A stretch of DNA of 64,000 nucleotides from Stereum hirsutum FP-91666 SS1 (GCF_000264905.1 NW_006763144.1:935648-999647); one strand, 5' to 3'. Shown: positions 12,451 to 23,905, counted from the stretch's first letter. The notes: a model not told the origin generated them from the letters alone. Numbers and translations are program-made.

Positions 12451-13701
12451 TTACACCTGGGCGTCATATTGGCGAAACAACTCCGCGAAAAACTGATGTC
12501 TCTTTATAGCATGTTCGAAACCATGACTTTCCTCTTCGCCCCTCGCAAACAACTCATACATCCTTCCGATGTTCCTCGCCGGCAACGACAAGTGCTCCAG
12601 CTCATCTTTCACAGGCTCCACCACCTCAACCTGACCCGTCTTCTGATCGTGCAGCTCTAATAAGCTCTCAGCGAGACCGACGTTCAAGAACGGCCCGGGC
12701 GAAGTGAGACGGATCTCTCCAGATTCTCCATGGATACGCCATTCAAGAGCAGGGGTGCCTGGGAAGGGTGGTCCACTACGCATGTAGAAGGAGAATATGG
12801 CGCCGTTCAAGGTCTTAGCATGGAACATGACTTGGTCGGGGACTTCATTCTTGACTTCTTTCTCGGCGACAGAACCGTCACGCGCGACGATGTCAACTAC
12901 GGGATGGCCGTTGAGCATGATGCTGTCGAAAGAATCGATAGATCCAAGAACTACAGGATCAGGCATTAGAACTGGACAAAGAATATTGAAGAAGAACCGC
13001 CACGATAACTCACCATGCTCGATGGACTCCAAAGCGTGTCCGATACCGATGGTGATAGGATTTGCACCCACCTCTCTCTTCGTGAAATAGTCGACGGGCA
13101 CTGCCCCTCCGAAGCCTTGAGCAGTGATATATGAACTGCTCAGGACCTTACCGATCCTCCCACCGTCCACCAACTCCTTGACTCGCCTGACCAACGGAGA
13201 GAACGATCCCTGTAGGCCCACTAAATTCCTTGCGCTGTGCTCCTTTGCGACGAAGGCCATCTCCTTCGCTTGCTCCAGGTTAGATCCAAGCGGCCATTCA
13301 ACAAAGACCGCTTTTCCAGCACGAAGAGCGGGTACGGTGATCGCATAGTGTCTGTCTACGCGGACGCACACTACGATGAGGTCGATATCGGGATCGGCGG
13401 CAAATGCTGGGGGAAATAAGACATCGTAAGGACAAGACGAAGTTGGTCACGGATCCAGGCATTGAGATAAGATGGCGAACATACACTCGATGTTTCCGTA
13501 TGTCTTTGTAGATTCGGGTAGGTTATACAATTTGACTGCGTTCTTCGCCGACTCTACCGAAGTATTGCACAAGGCGACCAGAGTATATGCATCTGAGTTG
13601 AGAAGGTAAGGCAGATGCGCAATAGGAGCCCAGCCTGCACCCTGATATTTGTCGGGTGGCGCACTCGACAGGCCGATCAAGCCAACACGTATGGGAGACA
13701 T
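12451..13701 (-). CDS. Gal80-like NAD(P)-dependent oxidoreductase (GFO/IDH/MocA), copy 1
   Basis: Rossmann-fold dehydrogenase of the GFO/IDH/MocA superfamily with a Gal80-type C-terminal half. Substrates in this group are sugars, inositols or dihydrodiols; the actual one is unknown. The start at 13701 (MSPIRVGLIGLSSAPPDKY) gives the nucleotide-binding beta-alpha-beta unit. Later landmarks are LIVVCVRVDRHY, VFVEWPLGSNLEQAKEMA (EWP corresponds to the EKP motif of many relatives), DYFTKREVGANPITIGIGHA, then FPGTPALEWRIHGESGEI and ARNIGRMYELFARGEE. Two introns are inferred, after YGNIE and after GHALESIEH; the second is in frame. The paralogue at 14599-15850 is highly similar in sequence and exon layout. 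About 365 residues. Confidence 0.88.
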
Positions 13702-14598
13702 CAAGTATAGTATTCAAGGTGCTAGAAAAAGCGGAGATGATTTGATTGACGAATATGAAGAGAAGACGCGAGAACAGAACCGGGGAGCAAAATACGATGC
13801 ATCCATGTACAGTATAAGTATAGTCTCTCCGAGGAAGCTATTCAGGGTAATCTGCTGACTGAGCTCTCAGAGGAGCTGACGCAGCAGATAGCGAGCCTGA
13901 TCTTCAAGACCAAGAGGCAATGATGCAATTTTGAAGGCATGCGGTACTAGTAGCTCTGATGGTCGCCCGTGAGCAGGTCCAGAGGCGAAAGGTCAGATCC
14001 GGAGAGCTCGAGTATGTGCGCAAACTGAGGCACGAAGCTGAGGAGAGAGTTCACTATACTAAGATGGCATATAGGTCCTGAGAACTGAAACAGATAACTG
14101 GAGCGAATGACTAATCACATGCATGGAAATATTGGATGGGTCAGGATGGATCCAAATGGATGAAACAACATGGTTTCTGGAGGAGGCGCCTAGATACTTT
14201 CGATGATCTCTTCAGAAGACAAAACTGGTTGAGCAGAGATCAGGTGCGTCCCCGGAAGCCGGACCATGTCGAGATGGGAGAGGCCGCCGAGGAATAATCG
14301 ATAAGTGGGAGGGAGCAAGACGAACCGACTCAGGGAGAGAACGATCAATGACAGAGCAGGGCATATTCCTACCGTCAAACGTCCACTATTAATTGTGACA
14401 CCGGACATAAGATATTATGTGGGACCGCTATATTTCACACTGAGAAACCTTGATGAGGTTCCACGACTGTGGGGTTGATAAAAGGACGTATCGTACACGC
14501 ACGCGCAAAACCTAGTGCTAACATGAGGAGACTATTGACATAGCACGTTAGTGCGTTATCCTAGGGTATAGACTAGTCTTAGCAAGAAGAAACATACA
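13702..14598. other. spacer between the oxidoreductase copies, partly duplicated
   Basis: About 0.9 kb. The part just upstream of copy 1 (roughly 13860-14040) matches the part upstream of copy 2 (roughly 16015-16205): caatgatgcaat at 13918 and 16092, and a conserved cagatc..gag..gagtatgt block near 13994 and 16173. A 72-codon minus frame at 14190-14408 is unsupported. Confidence 0.6.
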
Positions 14599-15850
14599 TC
14601 ATGCCTGAGCATCGTATTGACGGAATAGTTCCGCGAGGAACCGATGTTTCTTCGCTGCATGTTCGAAATCTTGGATTCCTTCCTCACCCTTCGCAAACAA
14701 CTCATACATCCTCCCGATATTCCTCGCCGGCAATGGCAAATGATCTAGCTCATCCTTCAAAGGTTCTACCACTTCAACCTGACCTGTTTTCTGGTCGTGG
14801 AGCTCTATTTTGCTCTCGGGATGCCCGACGTTCAAGAACGTTGTAGGCGAAGTGATACGAATTTCGCCAGTCTCACCGTGAATGCGCCATTCGAGGGCGG
14901 GGGTGCCTGGGAAGGGTTTTCCGCCGCGCGAGTAGAGGGAGAAGATAGCGCCATTCGAGGTCTTAGCGTGGAACATGACTTGGTCGGGAACGGTCTTCTT
15001 GCGTCCTTTCTCGACGATAGATCCGTCGCGCGCTATGATGTCGACGACGGGATGGCCGTTGAGTACGACGCTATGGAAAGAATCGATAGAGCCGAGAACT
15101 ATAGAATCAGACATTAGAAATAGACCACGAATAATGACGGAGAAGCGGAGCAATAACTGACTATACTCGATGGACTCCAAAGCATGCCCTATACCGATAG
15201 TGATAGGGTTTCCACCCACCTCCCGCTTCGTGAAATAGTCGACAGTCCAACTTTCCGTAGCCCCTCCATTTCCTAGGGCAGAAGAATACGAGCTGCTCAG
15301 AACTCTACCGACCCTACCGCCATCTACCAATTCCTTGACCCGCCTGACCAATGGAGAGAATGATGCCTGTAGACCCACGAAATTCCTCGCGTGGTGTTCG
15401 TTTGCAATGGCGGCCATCTCCTTCACTTCCTCCAAATTAGCTCCAAGCGGCCACTCGACAAAGACTGATTTTCCGGCACGGAGAGCAGGGACTGCAGTCG
15501 GATAGTGCCTGTCTACGCGGACACATGACACGATGAGGTCGATATCAGGATCAGCGGCAAGTGCTGTGAGACGAGTCGAGGACGAAGTCAATATTCAACA
15601 CAAATCCGAGCATTGCAACGATAGTGTGCGTACCCTCGACACTGCCATATGTTTTTATGGATTCGGGTAGGTTGTGCAACTTGAGTGCGTTCTTCGCTGA
15701 CTCCACAGAAGTATTGCATAAGGCAGCCAGAGTATACGCATCTGAGTCAAGAAGATAGGGTAGATGCGCCATAGCAGCCCAACCAGTGCCCTGATACTGG
15801 TCGGATGGTGCACCAGAAAGACCGATCAAACCAACACGAATAGGAGACAT
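14599..15850 (-). CDS. Gal80-like NAD(P)-dependent oxidoreductase (GFO/IDH/MocA), copy 2
   Basis: Tandem paralogue of the gene at 12451-13701, same strand, with the same two inferred introns. It starts at 15850 with MSPIRVGLIGLSGAPSDQY and continues LALCNTSVESAKNALKLHN-type sequence. It shares the VRVDRHYPTAVPALRAGKSV and VFVEWPLGANLEEVKEMA blocks, the DYFTKREVGGNPITIGIGHA helix region and the C-terminal FPGTPALEWRIHGETGEI. Differences from copy 1 are mostly conservative, with a small insertion before VDYFTKRE (ATESWT). Both reading frames are intact, so both copies look functional. The repeat unit is about 2.15 kb from start codon to start codon and includes upstream DNA. Confidence 0.88.
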
Positions 15851-16668
15851 GGGGCCTAGATGCTGAGCTTTGTTTGAGAAAAATGAAGGGTGAGGGCAGA
15901 TCAGAATTGGGAGTGAAGCGTGTTAGATGCACTTCAGTCCTTATGTAGAGCTGCGTCGAGAAAACTGTACCATTCGAAGTTGTCGCATGCAAAGGACTTG
16001 CTGACTGATCTCCGAGCTCAGCGCTCAGCGTTCAGCGGAGTCAGCAGCGATGTCCGGCTGACGAAGCAGATTGCCCTTTGAGATCGACGTACAATGATGC
16101 AATCTGAACATACTTAAGTTATGCGGTGATGCTGTTGGCCCAGATTTCATCCTCCGGACAAGGTCAGGGGGCCAGATCTGGAGAACCTGAGTATGTCTCC
16201 GCACAGACAAGATAACAAGCTTGGGAAGAGCGGCCGGCGAGAGCGAAGTGTTACGACCGTGGCGATCCGGTACCAGAGAGACGAGTTCGTCCGAGAAACA
16301 AAAGGACTCTAGAGCGCCACCCACCCAGATAGACGAGATTTCGCATGAGTAGTAGGTAGAGTAGAGCAAAGAAACAGAAGCTACGTAGAATGGTCCGTAA
16401 GAGATGTTGGGGGTTAAAAACTGGTTGAAATTAGAGTCAGACTGCCGGAAAGGTTCAACTAGCTGACTAATCAATGTGGCGTTGTGGCGTGGGGTCCCGA
16501 ACAACACGTCGAGTTCGGGTGTGTGTGCGATAACAAAGACGGTATCTCACAGGGACTGGGGAGTTAAAGGTATATTATAATAGTAAAATTATTTGGGAGA
16601 GAGAGCAAGTTACAATGTACAGTCAAGTCCCAGTCAAGAATTGCTCATACACAAAGTCAACGCAAAGT
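15851..16668. other. upstream region of oxidoreductase copy 2
   Basis: Carries the duplicated promoter-proximal segment described for 13702-14598. A 160-codon minus frame at 16025-16507 overlaps this duplicated non-coding DNA, has no homologous frame upstream of copy 1 and is probably chance. Confidence 0.5.
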
Positions 16669-18075
16669 CTACAAGGACGCAACCATCCCAAGTACGGACA
16701 ATGCCACAGCAACCCCAACAGCCTGCGGCAGAGAGTGCAACCTTTGTGACCCGCCTGTCGGTGCACTCGTGGTCGCTTCAATAGGCCCGGTAAAGTTGGC
16801 GGAAGCCCACAGCTGGACGTTCCGGAAATATGAATGTGTGTCGCGGGACGAGGCCCAGGATGAGTCTGAGCCTATCGGGTTCACCACCGAATGGAGAAAC
16901 GTGGAAGAGCATTCGTGAGCAAAAGCGCAGGAGGTGGACACAAGGCGTAAGACGAAGACATACCACCAAAAAAAGTACTGAAGTAGAATCCTCCCGGGGT
17001 TACATCACTGTCGTTCCCAAACATGACTCCGGTCTGCGAGAAAACATGCACGTCGTTATGACTGCGAGCATACGTGGTCAGCAATATTAGGTGCAACCAA
17101 ACCGAACGACTGACTATAATGATATTTGGCCGTTGGAGGCGCCAGCAGGATGATTCGTTTGCACGAGTAGCGTGATACGGTTCCATCTAACACGTGTTTC
17201 AATATTTAGCCTTGACGTGGAGGAAGAAGTGAGTTGGAGGTAATGAACTTACTGCCCAGTGGTAAAGTTGAAGCTGCCCCGATCTAAGCTTTCTCCATAC
17301 TTGTCGTTGCAAATAGCCTCCGTCTCGTTGCACACACTCGAGGATTTCGGCACATAAGCATACACTGTTGAATGCACAACTGTCAGCGAGCAATCAATGT
17401 ATATGCGCGAAGACACAGACCTTCGCCCATTCCTCCTTCCCTCCACATTATCCTTGTGCTGAAGCAATTATCTCCGTCTGCCTGGTTTCCACCAGAGCAA
17501 CCATCAAGACTACCTCCTCTGAGACCCGGGAGTTTACCACCCTTTACCCAATCGAAGTCATTGTCGAACGCAACCTCGTAGCTGACCATCATCGTTTTCC
17601 ATCCTCCGCTATCGATCGGTGGGTTCCACAACGAGTAAAACTGTGCTCCCCCTTGATTGTTGTTCGAATAACTTCCGTTGGAGTATAGTACTTGGAGCAC
17701 AGGGCCTCCGCTCGTCGTCTCGTCAGGGCTTCCGCTCGTCGTCTCTTCAGGGTCACCACTCGTCGTCTCGTTCGCCTGCCTGCCTTGAATAACAAAGGAA
17801 TTGTCGGTGCTGGGCACCGCGTTGGACGGGAAAGGGTCCTGTGCAAAGGTGAGATCTGATGCACCGTTCTCGATTTGCCCCTTTGCAAGGCCCCAATTGG
17901 ATGCTAGGAAGGTTTCGGTGTCGTTCGTGTCGAGCATAGTGGTAGGAAACGAAGGAGAGGCACTCGTGGTAAGGGAGAGTTGTGCTGCCAGGGATGCTGC
18001 AGGCACTGCTTGCTGCTGAGCGCGACATGACGCGAGAAGGACGGAGACGACGATAAGCGGGACCCTAAGTGCCAT
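16669..18075 (-). CDS. polysaccharide lyase family 14 protein, secreted, possible GPI anchor
   Basis: Family PL14 enzymes cleave glucuronan- or alginate-type uronic-acid polymers by beta-elimination. The start at 18075 (MALRVPLIVVSVLLASCRAQ) is a signal peptide. The domain shows SGGWKTMMVSYEVAFDNDFD, WVKGGKLPGLRGG, a CSGGNQADGDNCFSTRIMW block and VYAYVP after an intron. Then come YGESLDRGSFNFTTGQ, WNRITLLVQTNHP, VFSQTGVMFGNDSD, GGFYFSTFFGG and finally SSWASSRDTHSYFRNVQLWA. Four or five introns are inferred. The C-terminus ends in a short hydrophobic tail (AVGVAVALSVLGMVASL) behind a Ser/Thr-rich spacer, compatible with GPI attachment. A Thr/Ser-rich triple repeat interrupts the N-terminal part (listed separately). 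About 370 residues. Confidence 0.88.
17705..17776 (-). repeat. three tandem 24-bp units inside the PL14 gene
   Basis: Units at 17705-17728, 17729-17752 and 17753-17776 encode ETTSG[D/S/G]P-type octapeptides in tandem in the N-terminal part of the lyase. Because 24 is a multiple of three, copy-number change would keep the reading frame. Confidence 0.9.
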
Positions 18076-18493
18076 GACGGTGATATATAGAGCTATAGGT
18101 CGAGAATGAGGGAGACAGGAGAGTGAGCGTGGAAGAGGCGAATTAAACATACGTACGAGTAAATCGGGTCTTAGTCCACCAGACTGGTCTCAGAGAGGTA
18201 ATCGACGTGTGTAACGATCAGTCCATTGAATTCTCGGAGCACTTACAGTGAGACAACGGAAGGATAGCAATCTGTCAGACAGTCATTCCAGTCATAATTC
18301 AGGTCTAATTGGAAAAAGACATCCCAGGCTGCAAACGGAGTAATTGACAATGTCTCAAACTGTCCGTCTACCGCCACACTGTGAAACTCGCCGACATCAA
18401 CTTAGCACCTGGTCTTATATTCAGCGTCAACAGTCTCTGACTTATACCACCCGAAGAGGATATATATTGATTTACCTTCGTGACCCGCATATC
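18076..18493. other. PL14 promoter and MND1 3' end, no gene seen
   Basis: 418 bp between the PL14 start and the MND1 stop, both minus-strand genes. No coding frame is defensible here; it should hold the PL14 promoter and the MND1 terminator. Confidence 0.5.
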
Positions 18494-19871
18494 CTAACAA
18501 ATATCTTCATAGTCCTCCCCGATCTCGAGATACTTCCTAATATCATCCCCCTCCACCATACTCTGCCTCGTGAAGTGTTGGAATAATATTGAATAATTAT
18601 CTGTCATGCATCAGGGTCAGTATTTCTAAGCTAAGCATCGCGAGGCGAAGGGGGAAAGGATTAGATTCACCCGTCCATCGAAAAGCAGCCTCCTTCGCCA
18701 ACGTCACCGCGCGTTTCTTCTCATCGACTTTCGCGGGGTCGCAAGCACCATATGCTTGTAATTCCGTCTCAAGATCTGAGATCTGTTTCTTGACGGTTGC
18801 GAGTTTGTCTAGCGCTGCGGCTCGTTCGGGCTTGGGAAGTATAGGCAAGTGTACATGATTATTATATGGATAGGGTGATGGTAGGCGTGGATATGGAGTG
18901 CTTACTGTGTCATTCCTCGCGCTCTTCTCGACCTCGATGCTAGTTTTGATTTCTTCTAACTGTTTCTGGTTCGTGACTTGCGTCTCTTTGGCGGTGTCCA
19001 GCCGGTTTTGCATCTGTTAACATCCCAAATCATGTCAAAACGAACGTCATCGTCAATAAAACAGTGCATATATGGAGTTGGAATGTCTAACGGAACGTAC
19101 AATTGCCCCCCTCTCGGACGGAAAACTCCAGAAGACTGCATATATGCGCCCCGAGGGTGCCGGACAAGGAGACAAGTAAAGTAGATGTGGTCAGATACCT
19201 GGAGACGAGCAAAACGGGACACGGAAACTTACAATTAGACGAGCCGACTTTGTCCGTCTGTACTAGGCCGTCATCAACGAGGGATTGGAGGACCTCTTTC
19301 ACGGATTGTGAGACTGCGATTATTCATGACGCAGAAACGCGCATATATTCAGCATTTTTCATCATAAAAGGAATGCATCTAGATCAGATACGAGAGGGTA
19401 GAATCGGAACTAGTGACGATGGAATGTATATGGAGCGTGCGATGTGTCTGAAGGAGGGTGTGCGAACGTCTGGGTGGGCAGGGAAGACGGCGGCAGTGTA
19501 TGGGGCAAACCGAGCAGAGTCGCGAATAAGCCACTCACCAATGCCTTTCATCTTCGGCCCTAACTTCTCCAGCTCTTTCAGCTGAATATATGCTACCCCA
19601 TGAGCACACGCTTTGCCTCAAACAGTCGCACTGTCGCTGAAAAGTCGGACTCAGGGGCTCCATACCTGAAAGAAATCTTTCTGTAGAAAAACTTTGCAGG
19701 TTAGCAAGATATTGTATACGCGGATACGGTACACAACTCACCGTCTCGTGAAATATCTCGACAAGCTTTACCCTCTTGTCTTCTGCTGAGAGACCGCGGG
19801 GAGCCTGCGTAGTAAGAGAAAGCAGTGTCAGTAGAACTTTCAGTAGTTTACGAGCAGATACTGCTCACCAT
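18494..19871 (-). CDS. MND1: meiotic nuclear division protein 1
   Basis: With Hop2, Mnd1 stimulates Dmc1/Rad51 strand invasion during meiosis. Residues in order: M|APRGLSAEDKRVKLVEIFHE, KDFFQ, LKELEKLGPKMKGI, VKEVLQSLVDDGLVQTDKVG (winged-helix region), FFWSFPSERGAI, then the coiled coil starting MQNRLDTAKETQVTNQKQLE and running through LDKLATVKKQISDLETELQA. It ends with FRWTDNYSILFQHFTRQ and DIRKYLEIGEDYEDIC. Splitting is extreme: the first exon is the ATG alone (19869-19871; the intron starts at 19868), and KDFFQ is a 15-nt microexon (19666-19680). At least eight exons are needed. Each predicted junction has gt..ag and keeps the family sequence, so the model is strong. About 200 residues, the usual length. 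Confidence 0.93.
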
Positions 19872-20135
19872 GATGATGGATCAAGAATTATAAGCCGTTT
19901 ATGGGATGGCAAATTGAAGCTGGGAAGAGTGTGAGGTGGAATGCAAAGAAGGAGGGGAAAGAGAGACGGTGCCACAATAAGTTGGAGCTTAAGTACGCTC
20001 GCCACGCGCCAGATCCCGGGAATCAGCACCTAAAATGGAGTGGCGAGCTATGGCGCTACACCAAGCCCCCACCGGACGGAGATCATCCACAGCTGGATTG
20101 CGGGACTAACGACGGGTTATACAGTGAATACATAA

Positions 20136-20659
20136 CTATATATACAACAACACAACAAAACACAACAAGGAAATACAGACACAAATTACACACAGAAACA
20201 AATAGTGATACAAACGGAGGAGATGGAACTGAGGGCTCTGGACGCTGAGGATGAGGAGAACTACGAGGATCAGAACGCCAGAGGTGACGAGTTTCTGAAT
20301 GATCAGAGAGTGAGAAGGTAGTCTGAATGACGGAATATGGGGAAGGAGTGAGGATTAAGAGGGCTAAAGGGAGATTTCGCGGCAAGAGGCAGGTAATTAT
20401 AGGCACAAGGAAACCGACGAACGAGCGGACGGACGCTCATAAAAGAGAGGAGGATAAAAGTTTTGAAACATGCTGGGACTGATGAGAAGAATTTATAAGG
20501 TTGGATGATAGAGAGTGAAAGGAAACTTACGAGTCGAAGATATAAGAACCGGGACCATGCAGGTATAACTGAGCCAACGAGAACGACAGAGAGCGCCAGT
20601 CGAGAGGGAAGAGACCGAAAGAGAAACGAGTCGACCCAGAGTCCGGCAGAGAAAGACAT
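20136..20659 (-). CDS. small two-helix membrane protein, unknown
   Basis: Two frames joined by a strong donor (gtaagt after FLYLRL) and acceptor (cattcag) give about 95 residues. It starts MSFSAGLWVDSFLFRSLPSR and has one hydrophobic segment (LALSVVLVGSVIPAW). After a 200+ bp intron come KLVTSGVLILVVLLILSVQS and a very hydrophobic Leu/Cys/Val tail ending at the TAG at 20136. It lies 65 bp downstream of the kinase stop on the same strand. I recognise no family. The intron is longer than its neighbours', and part of the region could be the kinase 3' UTR. Confidence 0.4.
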
Positions 20660-20724
20660 TTAAGACCAGCCACGAGATCGAAAAGCCGATCCATACCCCA
20701 CCCCTCAAACTGTAAATCATTTAC

Positions 20725-22873
20725 TCAGACCTCCTCCCTGTCGCTCCTCCCATACTCCAGCGCCCCTTCCAACCACCAATGTCCCCTGACCTCTTCAATC
20801 ACCGCCCTATATTCCGGTTCTGGCTCCAGACACCTCATCATAATGTCCATGGGCCCCTCGCCCAGCCACGACGCGCTTTTCTCCGTCATTACCACCCTAC
20901 CCTTGATCGCGTCCCTCTCCGTCGGAAACGGCGAGTTTCCCGTAAGAAGGTAGGAGAGTAGGACGCCAAGAGTCCATATCTCTGCGGGCGGTGCGCGGTA
21001 GGGTCTTTTGAGGAGGACTTCAGAGGCGGCGTAGGCTGTGGTGCCGAAGAAAAGGGTGTAGTAGGGACGGGTGCAGTTGGGGTCGGTGACGACGGCAGAG
21101 CCGAAATCGACCAGTTTGACCTGCAAGAGGAAGGAATCCCATTAGCACTTGTTAACGGCAAGGACAATGGAGGGGTCATGACAAGGAGAAACGAGAAAGA
21201 CGAAGGTTAAAGGTCTCACCTTGAGGTCACTATCGACTAAAATATTCTCATCCTTGATATCGCAATGCGTCACGCCCTGGCTGTTGAGGTAATAAACGGC
21301 CTCGACCACCTGTGCGAAGATATATCTCGCCTGATCCTCCGAAAGTCGTTTATGCTTCGACTGTTCGATACATTCGAACAGGTCGTGTGAAGGACGACGT
21401 ACGACTGCCGGTCTTGCGGACGGAGCAACCGGAGGTTCGAGGAACGCTGAGGAGGATACACAAGAGGGATTGAAAAGCTCAGCGGCCTCGGCGGGAGATA
21501 TACAATCCATCAAGGAGGAAGTAGAGGCATCTGCGCGGGCGTCGGCCGAGAAGCAATGATTTTGGGAGCTTTGTTCGGTAGAGGCAAAAGGTGAATCGGT
21601 AGGACTGTGGGTTACGAATTCCACTTCGTGGGGAAAGGAGTCGGTGACGGAGATGCAGAGTTGAGGGGGTGTCGCAGGGCGGTCACGCTGAAGCGAGCTC
21701 GCGCCCGAGGGTGAGGGCGTGAGCGCGGGCGTGGAGAGGTCAGAGAAGATGGAGAGTTTCTCTGGAGCAGAAAGTTGTCTCTGTGGCATGCTGTCCTTCT
21801 GTTTTGGGACCCATGGCGTACCGTGGAGCTCTTGAACCTAAACACGGAGGGAGAAATTGTGAATAAGTGGGTTGTCTGGGTAAATATAGGGGACGACAAC
21901 GTACGAGATAGAAATAGAGATCGTCCTCGAACAAGTCTAGACACTTGACGATATTCTCGTGGTCCAATAGGCCCAGCAACAACGCCTCAGTCGGAACCCT
22001 ATGTCCGCTCCGATCCTCCATCCATGCATGGTCCGGCACCTTCGCCTTGATAATAAACTTAACCGCGACCTCGCACTGTTCCAGCCTATGGCGCGCAGTC
22101 ATGACGAATCCGTACCCGCCTGCGCCAAGTTCATCACTCAAACGGTAAAGGTGCACGAATCTTGCGTCGAGAAAGTGATCGGCGGGGAAACGTTCCGAGT
22201 AGAGCTGAGCTTTGCGAGGAATGGCGAGTTCAGAAGTGAAAGGTTGAGCGAGGCGTGGACGTGAACGGGCGGCCATAGATGATGACGAGGTAGGATATGG
22301 CTGACAGGTTGGAGTCAAAGTGGTAGAAGAAGAGGGAGGAGGAGCAGAAAATTTAGGGGGCGAGAACACGGGTGGTGGTGGCAGGCCTTGTGTGTGTACT
22401 TCGTAAGGCCTCTGCATGGTGCGTGAAGGAGTTGAGGAGGCATCCGGACCAAAACTCCACATCGGAGAGATCGCTGCCGAGAATGGATCGCCACCGAAGG
22501 TGGGACTAATGGGGCTGGCGGCCTGGCTAGAGGGCGTGCTATACGCTTCAGGAAGCTGGGTGCGCTTTTCGTTTTTTGACTGGCGGGGACTGGCGGGGGA
22601 CAAAGGGGAGAGACGAGGACGAGCGGCTCTCGACGCCTTTACACGTTTGCATCCAGGTCCTGATAAGCCATCGTCTAGTGGAAGACTCAACGAGGATTTG
22701 TTGAAAGCAGAGCAAGTATTATAGGAAGGGTGACAGCGGGAAAGGTAATCAGTCTCCTTGCATTCTCCTTGCTCCTGCAGGGGAGTGGAGACGGCGTCGC
22801 CCTCGTCTGAAGAGTAGTCCATGTCCATGGCCGGCGTGGAGGGATAACAGAAGAGAGAAGAGCTATGAGGCAT
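20725..22873 (-). CDS. PASK-like Ser/Thr protein kinase with long insert
   Basis: CAMK-group kinase; the catalytic domain most resembles PAS-kinase (PASK/Psk). The start at 22873 (MPHSSSLFCYPSTPAM) or a Met at 22828 precedes about 220 Ser/Pro-rich residues with no visible PAS domain. The kinase domain shows the glycine loop GAGGYGFV, VAVKFIIKAKVPDHAW, LLDHENIVKCLDLFEDDLYF and VQELHGTPW. The catalytic loop is THCDIKDENI (HCD instead of HRD), followed by VKLVDFGSA, FFGTTAYAASEVLLKRPYRA and EIWTLGVLL. Between the hinge and helix E sits an insert of about 150 residues rich in Ser/Pro (TPALTPSPSGASS and onward) before DLFECIEQSKHKRLS. Introns are at 21838-21904 and before VKLVDFGSA. A TATATAAAG box lies 120 bp upstream. 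Confidence 0.85.
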
Positions 22874-23905
22874 GCGAGGACGCTGAGGCTAAAGGGGAGT
22901 AGAGGACAGGGCACAAGGACAGAGGGCTCCGAACAAGGATGAGACTCGAACTTGGGCGGCCTGCGGGAAAGCCTTTGCCATCGAGCGCGACCTTTATATA
23001 CGATTGCCGGCAAGAAGCAGCAATGTGAACCTGGTCAAAGCCAGCATTGGATGTCACCCGTGCAATGCAGCTCAGTGGCGTGTCCCCGTTGAACGAGCGC
23101 ATTTCGAAGTTCGTCCGTCCAACTCTCCGAAGAAAGTGATTCAATTGGGCGACCGACGAATCCGGAAGCGAAGACGATCATTCGAGCGTGAGTGCTCTAC
23201 AAGGGAAAGCTAGCATAGAGTTACCTGAGTATCGCATAGTCTCTAGCTGGAAGAACACAGAGGCAGCAAAGCAGGCAGAAGGGCAGGCATCAACGCGACA
23301 GAGCATTGCGGACTGGAGCGATTGGGGAGCGATGACAGAAGAGCGCGCCACCCCAAAGAGGCAATCGCCGCTGCCGGTCTCCCGGGCCGATCTGCCAGCA
23401 CTATGTTTCTGAGTCCGTCCGATCTCTCTTCACGGTGCTCAGGCGAAGCTCAGGCGTCGCGGCCAACTGCCCAAGTCACACTAGTACTACGACATTTGCT
23501 TTGTTCAATTTATCGAAAATTATCAGAGACAACGAAGGGACGTCCGTGAACTTTCTACTTGACTCACTTACAACCTACAACCTGGAATTTGCCGAGTGAT
23601 TGATTTTACTTGCGCCACCACATTCGGGGGTTCGATGCTAGCGGCTCAGCGGAGGTGACGAGGAGCGGTAGCTACAGAGATTCCCCCACTTCTGTAGAGC
23701 CCCAACTTGGCTCAAAGTTCAATGTATTTCCACTAACAGATCCCAGGAATACAATCTGAGAGCCGGTGTTTACATGTTTTCCGGGCGACAAATGATCAAT
23801 CAAGTCGCGCCAGTGCTGTCTGATATGCCTTCCTCATCTCACTTCACAAATTCGATGAGTTCATCCCGCCAGATGCACCTTTCCCAAACGACAAGCCACA
23901 ATCAA
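22874..23905. other. kinase promoter and spacer, no gene seen
   Basis: About 1 kb between the kinase start and the stop of the uncharacterised gene upstream on the same strand. Apart from the TATA box I find nothing I can support; the short plus frames here have no intron logic or recognisable content. Confidence 0.4.
22991..23000 (-). promoter_or_regulatory. TATA box of the PASK-like kinase
   Basis: Reads TATATAAAGG on the minus strand, about 120 bp upstream of the kinase ATG at 22873, a normal distance for a fungal core promoter. Confidence 0.55.

Noticed and set aside
16025..16507. 160-codon minus-strand open frame upstream of oxidoreductase copy 2
   Set aside because: It overlaps DNA duplicated from the non-coding upstream region of copy 1, where no equivalent frame exists, and has no recognisable motif.
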